The notes below the pieces were generated by a model that worked only from the letters and a program-made list of their open reading frames with translations, was not told where the DNA came from and did not search any database. Below are positions 20,470-29,690 of a stretch of 39,401 nucleotides of DNA, one piece after another. The translations under genes and the position numbers were made by a program. Each line of letters opens with the position of its first letter. Position 1 is the first letter of the stretch. Where the stretch lies: NCBI GenBank assembly GCA_029268145.1, contig JAJUHA010000019.1:1-39401 (forward strand), written 5' to 3'. Origin of the DNA: Sphingomonadaceae bacterium (GTDB taxonomy: Bacteria; Pseudomonadota; Alphaproteobacteria; Sphingomonadales; Sphingomonadaceae).

Positions 20470-22052
20470 GCCCGCATCCCCTCCGCTGCCTCGGTCTCGC
20501 CGGCAGCAAGGGCCGGCGGGGCATCATCCGTGAGCGTGTCGAGATGCATCCACCGCCTGACCAGCGGCGCCAGCACCAGCACCACCACGCCGACGCCGAT
20601 GGTGATCCAGCCGAACAGCTCGTAGACATCGAGCAGGCCCTGCTTCGTCATCGCCCCGCTCTCGCCGCCGGTTGCCTCGCCGATCTTCCCGGCGACGAAA
20701 TTGCCCACCGCCGTCATGTAGAACCAGGCGCCCATGATGAGCGAGGCGAGATGCGCGGGCGCGAGCCGGTTCATCGCCGAAAGCCCGACAGGAGAGAGGC
20801 ACAGCTCGGCAGTCGTCGCCAGAAGATAATAGAGGAAGACGAGGATGACGGGCGTCATCGCCTCGATCCCGAAGGCCACCGTGCCCCACACCAGCACCAG
20901 GTTGGCAAGCCCCATCTGGAGCAGGGCGATCCCGAACTTGGCCGGCGCCGAAGGCTCCATCCCGCGCTTCGCCAGCCATTGCCACAGGCCGGCGAAGAGC
21001 GGCGCGAGCAGGATGATGTAGATGGGGTTGATGGACTGGAAGATGCCGGCCGGCACCCCGGCGCGGTCGACGAACCGGTCGGTAAAAAGGTTCATCGAGC
21101 CCCCGGCCTGCTCGAACAGGCCCCAGAAGATCGGGTTGAGCGAGATGAGGAACAGGATGGCGAACATCCGCTCGCGCGGCTCCTTCTCCAGCTTGAAGCT
21201 CTCGTAGAGCACATAGCCGAGCAGCAGCACGCCCGAGACCGCGAGCAGCGACTGGATGATGTCCTGGAACTGGACGAGGGCCCAGATGACCGCAACTGCG
21301 GCAAGGCCGATGCCATAGAGGCTCCACGCGCGGCTGCGGGCCAGCGGCGCAGGCGCCTCGCCGGCGCCATTCAGGGCGCGCCGGCCGAGCACGAAGACGA
21401 TGAGCCCGGCCAGCATCCCGATGCCGGCGAGGCCGAAGCCGAGGCCCCAGCCCCGGGTCTGGCCAAGATAGGCGACGAGGATGGTCCCCAGCGCCGCGCC
21501 CACGTTGATGCCCATGTAGAAGATCGTGTAGGCCGCGTCACGGCGCGTGTCGGTCCGCCGGTAGAGCTGGCCCACCATCACCGAGATGTTGGCCTTCAGG
21601 AACCCCGAGCCGACGATGATGAAGGCAAGCGCCGCCCAGAAGATGTTGATGGTGGGGTCGTCCTGCCCGCCGGTTCCCTCGACCGCCATCAAGAGATGGC
21701 CCATGGCGAGCAGGATGCCGCCGTAGAGCACGGCCCGGCGCTGGCCGAGATAGCGGTCGGCCAGCCAGCCTCCGAGGACGGGCGTGATGTAGACGAGGCT
21801 GGTGTAGGCCCCGTAGATGAGGGCCGACTTGGAATCCGAGAAGAGCCAGTGCTGGGTGAGGTAGAAGATGAGGATCGCCCGCATCCCGTAATAGGAGAAG
21901 CGCTCCCACATCTCGGCGAAGAAGAGCATGTAGAGGCCCTTGGGGTGGCCGGCGAACTCGGGAGACCTGCGGCTGGCGATGAAGAGCCCGCCCAGGAGGA
22001 AGGCGGCGAGCACCAGGGTGGCGACCAGGGCGATGATGTCGGCTTCGGTCAA
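20466..22052 (-). CDS. POT/PTR family proton-dependent oligopeptide transporter
   Basis: This major-facilitator-type peptide symporter of about 528 residues has 12 or more membrane segments. Family signatures include AEMWERFSYYGMRAILIFYL near the N-terminus, GGWLADRYLGQRRAV and YMGINVGAALGTILVAYLG; the helix-10 motif region reads LPAHLAS-like LAPAHLASLIMGAWF. The start is taken as a TTG at 22052 preceded by GGAGGAAGG, giving LTEADIIALVATL; ATG codons at 22142 and 22196 are alternatives but add a basic, unlikely leader. It imports di- and tripeptides with protons across the inner membrane. Its stop overlaps the lipoprotein amidohydrolase start, so peptide hydrolysis and uptake are coupled in one operon. 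Confidence 0.92.
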
Positions 22053-22185
22053 ACCTTCCTCCCCGCGGTCCGCCTGGCCGCGGCCACCACCCTTGCGCGG
22101 GACGGGCGGCGCCGGCAAGCCCTCGCAAATCTTCGATTGCATGGCCGTGGCACCGCGGCCACAAGGCTCCGGCAAAGGAGACCCC

Positions 22186-23037
22186 ATGCGCTTCACCGGA
22201 ACCGATGCCTATGTCGCGACCGACGATCTCCGGGTCGCGGTCAACGCCGCTGCCACGCTGCGCCGGCCGCTGCTCGTCAAGGGCGAGCCCGGCACGGGCA
22301 AGACCGTGCTTGCCCACGAGATTGCCCAGGCCTTCGACGCGCCCCTGATCGAATGGCACATCAAGTCCACCACCAAGGCGCAGCAGGGCCTCTACGAATA
22401 TGATGCGGTCAGCCGCCTGCGCGACAGCCAGCTCGGCGATCCGCGCGTCTCCGACATCCGCAACTACATCCGCCGCGGCAAGCTCTGGGAGGCCTTCACG
22501 TCGCCGAAGCTTCCCGTCCTCCTCATCGACGAGATCGACAAGGCCGACATCGAGTTCCCCAACGACCTCCTCCAGGAACTCGACCGCATGGAGTTCTTCG
22601 TCTACGAGACCGGGGAGACGGTGAAGGCGAGCCAGCGGCCCATCGTCATCATCACCTCCAACAACGAGAAGGAGCTGCCGGACGCCTTCCTCCGGCGCTG
22701 CTTCTTCCACTACATCAAGTTCCCCGACCGCGAGACGATGGAAGCCATCATCCGCGTCCACTTCCCCGACATCGCCAGGGAGCTGGTGCGGGAAGCACTC
22801 ACCATCTTCTACGACATCCGCGAGGTGCCCGGCCTCAAGAAGAAGCCCTCCACCTCGGAACTCCTCGACTGGCTGAAGCTCCTCCTCCACGAGGACCTGC
22901 CGGTCGAGATGCTGCGCGAGCGCGACCCCAGGAAGCTCATCCCCCCCTTGCACGGCGCGCTCCTCAAGAACGAGGCAGACGTCATGCTCTTCGAGCGCCT
23001 CGCCTTCATGGCCAGGCGCGAAGGCGGCCGTGGCTAG
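22186..23037 (+). CDS. MoxR-family AAA ATPase
   Basis: This 283-residue AAA+ ATPase has Walker A GEPGTGKT, Walker B LLIDEIDKAD, sensor 1 IITSNNEKELPDAFLRRC and the arginine-rich finger in the same segment. The ADIEFPNDLLQELDRMEFFVYETGE block is typical of the MoxR subgroup that works with VWA-domain proteins as a chaperone or metal-insertion pair. A strong AAAGGAG precedes the ATG. The expected VWA (CoxE-like) gene is not the next gene; a CpeT-like lipoprotein overlaps its 3' end by 8 bp. It is divergent from the POT operon. Confidence 0.92.
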   Translation: MRFTGTDAYVATDDLRVAVNAAATLRRPLLVKGEPGTGKTVLAHEIAQAFDAPLIEWHIKSTTKAQQGLYEYDAVSRLRDSQLGDPRVSDIRNYIRRGKLWEAFTSPKLPVLLIDEIDKADIEFPNDLLQELDRMEFFVYETGETVKASQRPIVIITSNNEKELPDAFLRRCFFHYIKFPDRETMEAIIRVHFPDIARELVREALTIFYDIREVPGLKKKPSTSELLDWLKLLLHEDLPVEMLRERDPRKLIPPLHGALLKNEADVMLFERLAFMARREGGRG

Positions 23038-23752
23038 CACGCACCCCGGGGCGAGCGCGTGGCGCTCGCCCCCGGGTGGGCGGCCCGGGAAGCGGCGAGT
23101 GCCGGCCCTGCTGCTCGCCCTCCTCCTCCCCGGCTGCCAGACGTTCGGTGCCTTCCCCGATCCCGCCACGGCGCTTGTCGGAACCTGGGACAATGAGGCC
23201 CAGTTCGCAGCCGCCGACCCGGCGCTCCACCGCCCTCCCGCCGCCGGCACCCCCTATGCCTGGCTCGACCGCCAGCACGCGCTGTTCCGCATCGTCCAGG
23301 CGCCCGCGCTCGCAGGGGCGGGGGGCACGGCCGTTCACCTCGTCTGGCGGAGCGGCGGCCCCGATGGCCCCGTCAGCCGCCAGCGCCTGTGGGTGTTCCG
23401 CCCGGACCCGCGCACCGGCCGCACCGTCATGCACTTCCACGCGCTGCGCGATCCTGTACCCTTCGCGACCGCCGCGCCCGACGGCTTCGCCTTCCGCACC
23501 CTGACCCTGCGTGACGTGACCAGCTATCCCGAGCCCTGCGCGCTCCCCGTGCGGCGCACCCGCACCGGCTTCGCCGCCCGCATCCCCGAGGGCTGCACCA
23601 TAACCGCGCAGTCGGGCCGCACCATGACGCTCTCGGCCGAGATCCGCCTTGCCGGCAACAGCCTCGACTATGCCGAGGCGGGCACCCTCCCCGACGGCCA
23701 GTTCGCCTTCCGGGTGCCCAACCCCGGCCCCTACCGCTTCACCCGCCGCTAG
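23030..23752 (+). CDS. CpcT/CpeT-like lipoprotein
   Basis: This 240-residue protein starts at a GTG inside the end of moxR. It has a basic stretch (RPGKRRV), a hydrophobic core (PALLLALLLPGC) and lipobox Cys, so it is probably a lipoprotein. The mature part follows the pattern of the CpeT/CpcT beta-barrel family (DUF1001): LVGTWDNEAQFAAAD near the start, the RQRLWVFR strand, a conserved cysteine segment (YPEPCALPVRRTRTGF, then EGCTIT) and a final PYRFTR. In cyanobacteria relatives attach bilins to phycobiliproteins. In non-photosynthetic bacteria the role is unknown, and bilin attachment should not be assumed. A GTG at 23099 is an alternative start but leaves a signal with no basic n-region. 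Confidence 0.7.
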   Translation: MASTHPGASAWRSPPGGRPGKRRVPALLLALLLPGCQTFGAFPDPATALVGTWDNEAQFAAADPALHRPPAAGTPYAWLDRQHALFRIVQAPALAGAGGTAVHLVWRSGGPDGPVSRQRLWVFRPDPRTGRTVMHFHALRDPVPFATAAPDGFAFRTLTLRDVTSYPEPCALPVRRTRTGFAARIPEGCTITAQSGRTMTLSAEIRLAGNSLDYAEAGTLPDGQFAFRVPNPGPYRFTRR

Positions 23753-23881
23753 TGGCGGAAGGCCTCGAACGCCTACCGTCCGCCTGAGGAAAGCCGCTTC
23801 CCGGCACATGGCGGTCCGGGTTGGACTGACCGATCCACGGACATCCTCGCCCTGCCCCCGACGTCGAGGGAGCCTCGGGCG

Positions 23882-24979
23882 CTAGATCTCCAGCACCGCA
23901 TCCGTTCCCCAGTTCAGGGAGCAGGCCGCCGCCGCCTTCCGGGCAATCTTGATCTTCCCGTCCCGCGAGACATTGGTGCCAAGATAATGCCCGGTCGACA
24001 CCTTGATGTGGTTCTTCATGCCCAGATCCGGCCGCTTGGGATAGATTGCTTCCGGCGTGTCGGCGATGTGGGCCCGGCTCCTCGTTCCGACCGATGCAAT
24101 GATCCGGTGCACCCGCTCGGGGAACCGTTGGAAGAGCTCGTTCAGGAAGCCGGCAAGGGCCTCGTTCTGGGTGTTCGCCGAGACCTGACGGCCAAGGACG
24201 GACCAGCTGATCGGCCCGGGACGTGGCGTTCCTGTTCCATTCCTGTTTCTTGGCGGCACTGCTGGCGGCACCGCTGGCGGCACCGCTGGCGGGCCGGGGC
24301 GCGGCGGCGGCACTGGCGCCTGCCCGCCGTTCAGGGTCGAGACGAACGCCTGCAGGGCACCCTCGCTTGGCACATGCCCGCAGAGCGCCTCGGTGCGATC
24401 GCGAAGCAGCTTGTAGAGGATGTCGCCCTCGGCAAGCAGCTCGGCCCAGGCCCTGGGAATCGTCTCGGCCGCGATCCTCTGGCTTGCCTTGCTCTGGTAG
24501 TCGCTTTGCGCGTCCTGAAGCGCCAAGCCTCTGGCGACTCGAACTTTCTGAAGATAGCGGACGAACCGGTCTTCGGCGTCGGCGATGCTGCGCTCGAGGA
24601 GGTCGAGCTGGTGGACCTTCCGGTCCTCGAAGCTTCCGGGCTGTGCAGGGACGTAGAAGCTCCAGACACGGCCGTCGGTCAGGACGGCGATCTGCGCGCC
24701 TTCGTGGAAGGCATATTCGAACAGCTGCACATCCGCTGCTGCCGCCTTGCCCACGGCCTTGACCTCCACGAACACCCCCGGCTGATGGGATGCCCCGAAC
24801 AGCGCAAAGTCCACACGACCCTTGCCGGACTGATACTCAGGCCGCACTTCGAACGGGTCGGCATCGTCCCATCCAAGGTTCCTGAGGATGGGAACGACAA
24901 TGCTCGTGGAGACGGCCTTCTCGTTCGGATAGAGCCCGGCCCCGAGACCCGCGACGATTATCGAAAGCAGCTCCCGCAT
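23882..24979 (-). CDS. orphan PD-(D/E)XK nuclease-like protein (HsdR N-terminal-type domain)
   Basis: In this 365-residue protein residues 1-115 resemble the N-terminal nuclease domain of type I restriction subunits. It opens with ELLSIIVAGLGAGLYPNEKA, then ILRNLGWDD and the catalytic pattern RVDFALFG followed by VFVEVKAVGK, giving the D and ExK of a PD-(D/E)XK site. A helical middle (residues 120-215) and a Pro-rich linker with VPPAVPPAVPPR follow. The C-terminal domain of about 110 residues ends RDGKIKIARKAAAACSLNWG, which I do not recognise. No helicase, methylase or specificity gene is adjacent. The gene is slightly less GC-rich than its surroundings, which hints at transfer. It could be a defence or repair nuclease or a regulatory DNA-binding protein. 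Confidence 0.65.
   Translation of the reverse strand: MRELLSIIVAGLGAGLYPNEKAVSTSIVVPILRNLGWDDADPFEVRPEYQSGKGRVDFALFGASHQPGVFVEVKAVGKAAAADVQLFEYAFHEGAQIAVLTDGRVWSFYVPAQPGSFEDRKVHQLDLLERSIADAEDRFVRYLQKVRVARGLALQDAQSDYQSKASQRIAAETIPRAWAELLAEGDILYKLLRDRTEALCGHVPSEGALQAFVSTLNGGQAPVPPPRPGPPAVPPAVPPAVPPRNRNGTGTPRPGPISWSVLGRQVSANTQNEALAGFLNELFQRFPERVHRIIASVGTRSRAHIADTPEAIYPKRPDLGMKNHIKVSTGHYLGTNVSRDGKIKIARKAAAACSLNWGTDAVLEI
24252..24287. repeat. three 12-bp tandem repeats coding a Pro-rich linker
   Basis: GGCGGCACTGCT is followed by two copies of GGCGGCACCGCT (differing at one base from the first). On the minus strand they encode repeated AVPP units in the linker of the nuclease-like protein. Copy number may vary between strains. 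Confidence 0.8.
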
Positions 24980-25108
24980 CCTGTTCGATTAGGTCGTCGC
25001 AACGAGCCCTTGCAAGTCAGCAACGCAGACACGACTCCATCTGTCCCGTTCGAACGGGTGTCGCGTTCTTCGGCGCAAGAGATGCAGCCCTGCTCCATGC
25101 CGGAAGGA

Positions 25109-26080
25109 TCAGGGGGCGGGAGGCTTGGAGGCGTGGTCGCTCCATTTCGGGTAGCGGCAGTTGGGCTGGTCGGCGGGGCAGGGCTGGCGCACCGGCCGGC
25201 CGGTTCCGGGCAGCGCCCATTCGAGCCCCATGCGGACAGCCGGCACATAGACCGAGCCATGGTCCTCGCCGGCAAGCACGCGGGACTCGACCTCGAGCGA
25301 GGGGTAGCCGCGCGCCTTCAGCGCCGAGACGAACGCCTCCTGGTCCTCGACCATGGCGTTCAGGGCATCGCCGAACGGCTCCGGGTCGGGGTCGGCGATG
25401 GTCTCGAGGCTGCCGATCAGGAACAGCGCCTTCGCCGGCATGTCCCGGTGCCGGCTCGCATAGCCGCGCTCGCGGGCCAGCATCAGCCGGCGGTCATACC
25501 AGAGCGAGGGCGAGATGAGGATGTAGCGGGCGAACATCTCCGGCTTCGTCAGCAGCACATGCACGCCGAACAGCCCGCTGTAGCTGTGGCCGAGATAGAT
25601 GCGGCGCGCCGGGTCGATGCGGTAGCGCCGCTCGAGCTCGGGCAGCGCAACGCGCTCGAGATGGCGCCGGTAGGCCTCGGCCTCGCCGTAGATGACCGGG
25701 CGCCCGGGCATGTCGGAGCGCGCGTCGATGTCGCCATGGGGGGTGGGCGTGTAGTCGCGGCGGCGGCTGTATTGCCCGGTGTCGCCGTCGGCATAGCCGA
25801 GGCCGACGAGGATGGCCGGCTCGAGCCCCCGGCCGCCGGCGGACAGGCGGGTCATCATGCCGGCGATCAGCGCGGCCGACTGCGGCGCGTCGGTGAAGAA
25901 GAGGGCGGGATAGCGCCGTCCGGGCTCCGCCGCGTAGCCCGGCGGCAGCACGATGATATGGCTGTAGCCCCGGCCCAGCTCGGGCGCGGGGATGGAGACG
26001 ACCTCGCTCCCCGGCAGGGGCCAGGGCTCGGCGGCCGCCGGAGCGGCAAGGAGCAGGAGCGCGAGCAGCAGGCGGATCAC
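25109..26080 (-). CDS. alpha/beta-hydrolase esterase (Fes/D-type), secreted
   Basis: This 323-residue exported hydrolase starts at a GTG that overlaps the preceding amidohydrolase stop (GTGA). The signal peptide is IRLLLALLLLAAPAAA. The esterase fold has the nucleophile elbow GHSYSGLFG and a C-terminal histidine in AGEDHGSVYVP. IVLPPGYAAEPGRRYPALFFTDA matches the start of the esterase D/enterochelin-esterase family (PF00756). The C-terminal tail has two cysteines (RQPCPADQPNCRYPKW) that could pair. Such enzymes cleave siderophore, S-formylglutathione or acyl esters; the substrate here is unresolved. Coupling to the amidohydrolase suggests a shared substrate. Confidence 0.87.
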   Translation of the reverse strand: MIRLLLALLLLAAPAAAEPWPLPGSEVVSIPAPELGRGYSHIIVLPPGYAAEPGRRYPALFFTDAPQSAALIAGMMTRLSAGGRGLEPAILVGLGYADGDTGQYSRRRDYTPTPHGDIDARSDMPGRPVIYGEAEAYRRHLERVALPELERRYRIDPARRIYLGHSYSGLFGVHVLLTKPEMFARYILISPSLWYDRRLMLARERGYASRHRDMPAKALFLIGSLETIADPDPEPFGDALNAMVEDQEAFVSALKARGYPSLEVESRVLAGEDHGSVYVPAVRMGLEWALPGTGRPVRQPCPADQPNCRYPKWSDHASKPPAP

Positions 26081-27408
26081 GGGCTGGTCTTGACGATCCG
26101 TCCGTCCTTCATGATGACCGCGAAATTGCGTGCCGGGTCCCCCATGAGGTCGATGTTGGTGATGGGGTCGCCGTTCACCAGGATGAGATCGGCGAGCGCC
26201 CCCTCCCGCACCACGCCGAGCGTGCCGGGATAGGGGCTCCGAGGCCCGGAAAGGGCGAGCAGCTGGGCATTGTCGTGAGTGACGAGCTTCAGGATCTCGG
26301 GCGGCGTGAACCACTGCTTCAGTTCGAGCAGGTTGGCGTTCTGGGTGTCGTTCAGTTCGGGCTCGAACAGATAGTCGGTGCCCCAGGCGAGCTTGACGCC
26401 GAGCCGCTTCGCTGAGGCCCAGACGCGGGCCTGGCCCTCGATCACGGGCTTGCGCTTCTCGGCGCGAAGCGGCGTCATGTCGGGCGTGCTGGCGCGCAGC
26501 ACCTGCAGCGACAGCCACACCCCCCTGTCCCGCATCAGCGCGAGCATCTCGTCGGAGGCGATCTGGCCATGCTCGATGCACTTGACGCCCGCCTCGATCG
26601 CGCGGCGGATCGAGCGGTCGGTGTAGGCGTGGACGGTCACATAGGTGTTCCAGTCCTCCGCGGCCTCGACCGCCGCGCGCAGTTCATCGAGCGTGTACTG
26701 CGAGACATCGACCGGGTCGAACTCGGAGGAGGTGCCGCCGCCGGCCATCACCTTGATCTGGCTGGCACCATGGCGGAGACTCTCCCGCACCGCCGTCAGC
26801 ACCTCGTCGCGCCCGTCGGCGATCCACCCGCCGCCCAGCTTCTCGGCGCGCGACATCTGCCCGGTGAAGCGGCGCGGCCCCTCGCTCGGCAGCCGATAGT
26901 CGCCATGGCCCGAGGTCTGGCTGACGGTCGGGCCCGATGGCCAGATGCGCGGACCCTGCCACTTGCCGGAGTCGATTCCGGCCTTGAGGCCGAAGCTCGG
27001 CCCGCCGACGTCGCGCACGGACGTGAAGCCGCGCAGCAGCATCCGCTCCGCCTCGGCGGCGGCCATCGCCGTTGCCTGCTCCGGCGTGAGGCCGGGCGCC
27101 AGCAGCGACTGCATCGTCATCGAGGTGAAGACCATGTGGACATGCGCGTCGATGAGGCCGGGCATCAGGGTGCGGCCGCGCCCCTCGATCACCCGTGCGC
27201 CGGCCGGCGCGGACTGGCCGGGGGCGATGCGGGCAATGCCGTTGCCGCGCACCAGCACGTCCGTCGGGGCAGACAGGCGCGGCGAGGTGCCGTCGAACAC
27301 CCGGACATTGCGGAACAGCGTGGCGGGCTCCTGCGCCATCGCCGCGCCGCCCAGACCGAGGAGAAGGGCGAGGCTCGCCCGGCCGAGCCACATCCGCACC
27401 CGACTCAT
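26077..27408 (-). CDS. amidohydrolase family protein (imidazolonepropionase/prolidase-like), secreted
   Basis: This 443-residue exported enzyme has a signal peptide (LALLLGLGGAAMAQ). The metal site is complete: HVH in MPGLIDAHVHMVF, histidines in VTVHAYTDRS and CIEHGQIAS, and the barrel aspartate in AWGTDYLFEP. The C-terminal GALADLILVNGDP block closes the beta-sandwich. It belongs to the same broad family as the pair at 17735-20469 but is a separate branch. Related enzymes hydrolyse Xaa-Arg/Lys/Pro dipeptides. It ends overlapping the esterase start and begins 29 bp after parC. Confidence 0.9.
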   Translation of the reverse strand: MSRVRMWLGRASLALLLGLGGAAMAQEPATLFRNVRVFDGTSPRLSAPTDVLVRGNGIARIAPGQSAPAGARVIEGRGRTLMPGLIDAHVHMVFTSMTMQSLLAPGLTPEQATAMAAAEAERMLLRGFTSVRDVGGPSFGLKAGIDSGKWQGPRIWPSGPTVSQTSGHGDYRLPSEGPRRFTGQMSRAEKLGGGWIADGRDEVLTAVRESLRHGASQIKVMAGGGTSSEFDPVDVSQYTLDELRAAVEAAEDWNTYVTVHAYTDRSIRRAIEAGVKCIEHGQIASDEMLALMRDRGVWLSLQVLRASTPDMTPLRAEKRKPVIEGQARVWASAKRLGVKLAWGTDYLFEPELNDTQNANLLELKQWFTPPEILKLVTHDNAQLLALSGPRSPYPGTLGVVREGALADLILVNGDPITNIDLMGDPARNFAVIMKDGRIVKTSP

Positions 27409-27437
27409 GCCATGTCTCCCCTCCGCCGGCGCAAAGA

Positions 27438-29690
27438 CTAGCGGAAGCGGTTGCTCCTTGGAAATCCCGTCGGCGCCAGCCGGCCCGCGCCGGCCCGCGC
27501 GCCAAGCCAGGGCCTGAGGTCGGTTTCGGTCCGGGTCCGGCCGGAGCCGCCGCCCATGGGCCAGGAGAGGCCATCGGCCAGCCGGAGCGTGATCGCGTCG
27601 GCAACGCCGCCGTCGCGGTATTTCTGCAGCGTCACGCCCTGGCCCTTCTCCTGCTCGGGCACGTCGGCAAGCGGCAGGATGAGGAGCTTCCGGTTCTCCC
27701 CGACGATCGCGACATGGTCGTGGCCCGCGCCCACCTCGCGCGCCACGGCCAGCCGCTCCCCGGCGCGCGGCGTCATGGCCTGCCGGCCCTTGCGGGTCTC
27801 GGCGAGGAGCGCCTCGACCGGGGCGAGGAAGCCGCGGCCGTCGCTTGCCACGAGCAGCCAGCGCGTGCCCGGGCGCGCGGGCGCCGCCACCGCCACCTGC
27901 TCGCCCGCCGGCCAGTCGACCATCAGGCTGATGGGTTCGCCAAAGCCGCGCCCGCCCGGAAGCGCATGGGCATCGAGCGTGAAGGCCCGGCCCGATGGCG
28001 CGAGGAAGAGGATGCGGTCGAGCGTGTCGGCGTGGAACCAGGCGAAGAGCCCGTCGCCCTCCTTGAACCTGAGGCCGGAGGTGTCGGCGAGGTCGGCATG
28101 GCCCTTCTGCGCGCGGATCCAGCCCTTCTCCGAAAGGATCACGGTGACGGGTTCGCGCGCGATGAGGGCATCCTTCGGAATGGGCCCCGCCGGGACCGCC
28201 TCGGCAAACCCGGTGCGCCTCCGGCCGAGGGGCGTGTCCGGCGCGTAGGCGGCGCGCAGCGCGGCAAGCTCGGCCTTCAGCGCCTTCGTCTGCTCGGCGC
28301 GGGAGCCGACCAGCCGTTCGAGGCCCCGGCGCTCGGCGAGCAGCCGGTCGCGCTCGCGGCCGATCTCCATCTCCTCCAGCCGCCGCAGGGCCCTCAGGCG
28401 CATGTTGAGCACCGCCTCGGCCTGCCGGTCGGTCAGCGCGAAGCGGGCCATCAGCGCCGGCTTCGGCTCCTCCTCCTCGCGGATGATGCGGATCACCTCG
28501 TCGAGGTTCAGGAAGACGGCGAGAAAGCCCTCGAGCAGCTCGAGCCGGTCGGCGATCGCGGCAAGCCGGTGCCGGCTGCGCTTCACCAGCACGTCGCGGC
28601 GATGGTCGAGCCAGGCGAGGAGCGCAGCCCGGAGGCCGAGCACTCGTGGCGCCCGGTCCGGCCCGAGCACGTTGAGGTTGAGGGGCACCCGCACCTCGAG
28701 GTCGGAGAGGCGGAACAGGCTGTCCATCAGCGCCTCGGGGGCGACCGTCCGCGACTTCGGCTCGAGGACGATCCGGATCTCGGCGTCGCTCTCGTCCCGC
28801 ACGTCCTCGAGGGCCGCGAGCTTCTTCTCGGCGATGAGCCCGGCGAGCTGCTCGATGAGCCTGCCCTTCTGGACGCCGTAGGGGATTTCGGTGACGACGG
28901 CCGCCCAGGTGCCGCGCCCCTGCTCCTCGACATGCCAGCGCGCCCGCAGCCGGAAGCCGCCGCGGCCGCTCGCATAGGCCTCGAGGAGCGAGTCGCGCGG
29001 CTCGACGATGACGCCCCCGGTCGGGAAATCCGGCCCGGGCATGGCGGCGAGCAGGTCGGCGAGGCGGGTGTCCGGCGCGTCGAGCAGCAGGGTGGCCGCA
29101 TCGGCGATCTCGGCGACATTGTGCGGCGGGATCGCGGTTGCCATGCCGACGGCGATCCCCTGCGCGCCATTGGCCAGAAGGTTGGGGAAGGCCGCCGGGA
29201 ACAGCTCCGGCTCCTCCTCCTCGCCATTGTAGGTGGGCCGGAACGGCACGGTCTCGGCGTCCACATCCTCCATCAGGAGGATGGCGGCCCGCGTGAGCCG
29301 CGCCTCGGTGTAGCGCATGGCGGCCGCGCCATCGCCGTCGATGTTGCCGAAATTGCCCTGCCCCTCGACGAGCGGGTAGCGCAGCGCGAAATCCTGCGCC
29401 AGGCGGACCAGGGCGTCATAGACCGACTGGTCGCCGTGCGGGTGGTAGCGGCCGATGACGTCGCCCACCACCCGGGCGCATTTCTTGAAGGCCTGGTCGG
29501 GCGCGAGCCGGAGCAGCCGCATCGCCCAGAGCAGGCGCCGCTGCACCGGCTTCAGGCCGTCGCGCACGTCCGGCAGCGAGCGGGCAGTGATGGTGGAGAG
29601 CGCGTAGACGAGGTAGCGCTCGGCCAGGGCGGCGTCGAAGGGGGCGTCGATCACCCGCTCGTCGGGGGTATCGGCTCCGGCTGCCGTCAT
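27438..29690 (-). CDS. parC: DNA topoisomerase IV subunit A
   Basis: This 750-residue ParC breaks and reseals DNA to decatenate chromosomes. The N-terminal breakage domain has SLPDVRDGLKPVQRRLLW, GRYHPHGDQSVYDALVRLAQ (the quinolone-resistance region) and the catalytic Tyr in MRYTEARL. A tower and coiled region and the beta-pinwheel C-terminal domain follow. The length is normal for alphaproteobacterial ParC. Its ATG overlaps the recO stop by 4 bp (ATGA), so it is the last gene of an rnc-era-recO-parC unit. Confidence 0.97.
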   Translation of the reverse strand: MTAAGADTPDERVIDAPFDAALAERYLVYALSTITARSLPDVRDGLKPVQRRLLWAMRLLRLAPDQAFKKCARVVGDVIGRYHPHGDQSVYDALVRLAQDFALRYPLVEGQGNFGNIDGDGAAAMRYTEARLTRAAILLMEDVDAETVPFRPTYNGEEEEPELFPAAFPNLLANGAQGIAVGMATAIPPHNVAEIADAATLLLDAPDTRLADLLAAMPGPDFPTGGVIVEPRDSLLEAYASGRGGFRLRARWHVEEQGRGTWAAVVTEIPYGVQKGRLIEQLAGLIAEKKLAALEDVRDESDAEIRIVLEPKSRTVAPEALMDSLFRLSDLEVRVPLNLNVLGPDRAPRVLGLRAALLAWLDHRRDVLVKRSRHRLAAIADRLELLEGFLAVFLNLDEVIRIIREEEEPKPALMARFALTDRQAEAVLNMRLRALRRLEEMEIGRERDRLLAERRGLERLVGSRAEQTKALKAELAALRAAYAPDTPLGRRRTGFAEAVPAGPIPKDALIAREPVTVILSEKGWIRAQKGHADLADTSGLRFKEGDGLFAWFHADTLDRILFLAPSGRAFTLDAHALPGGRGFGEPISLMVDWPAGEQVAVAAPARPGTRWLLVASDGRGFLAPVEALLAETRKGRQAMTPRAGERLAVAREVGAGHDHVAIVGENRKLLILPLADVPEQEKGQGVTLQKYRDGGVADAITLRLADGLSWPMGGGSGRTRTETDLRPWLGARAGAGRLAPTGFPRSNRFR

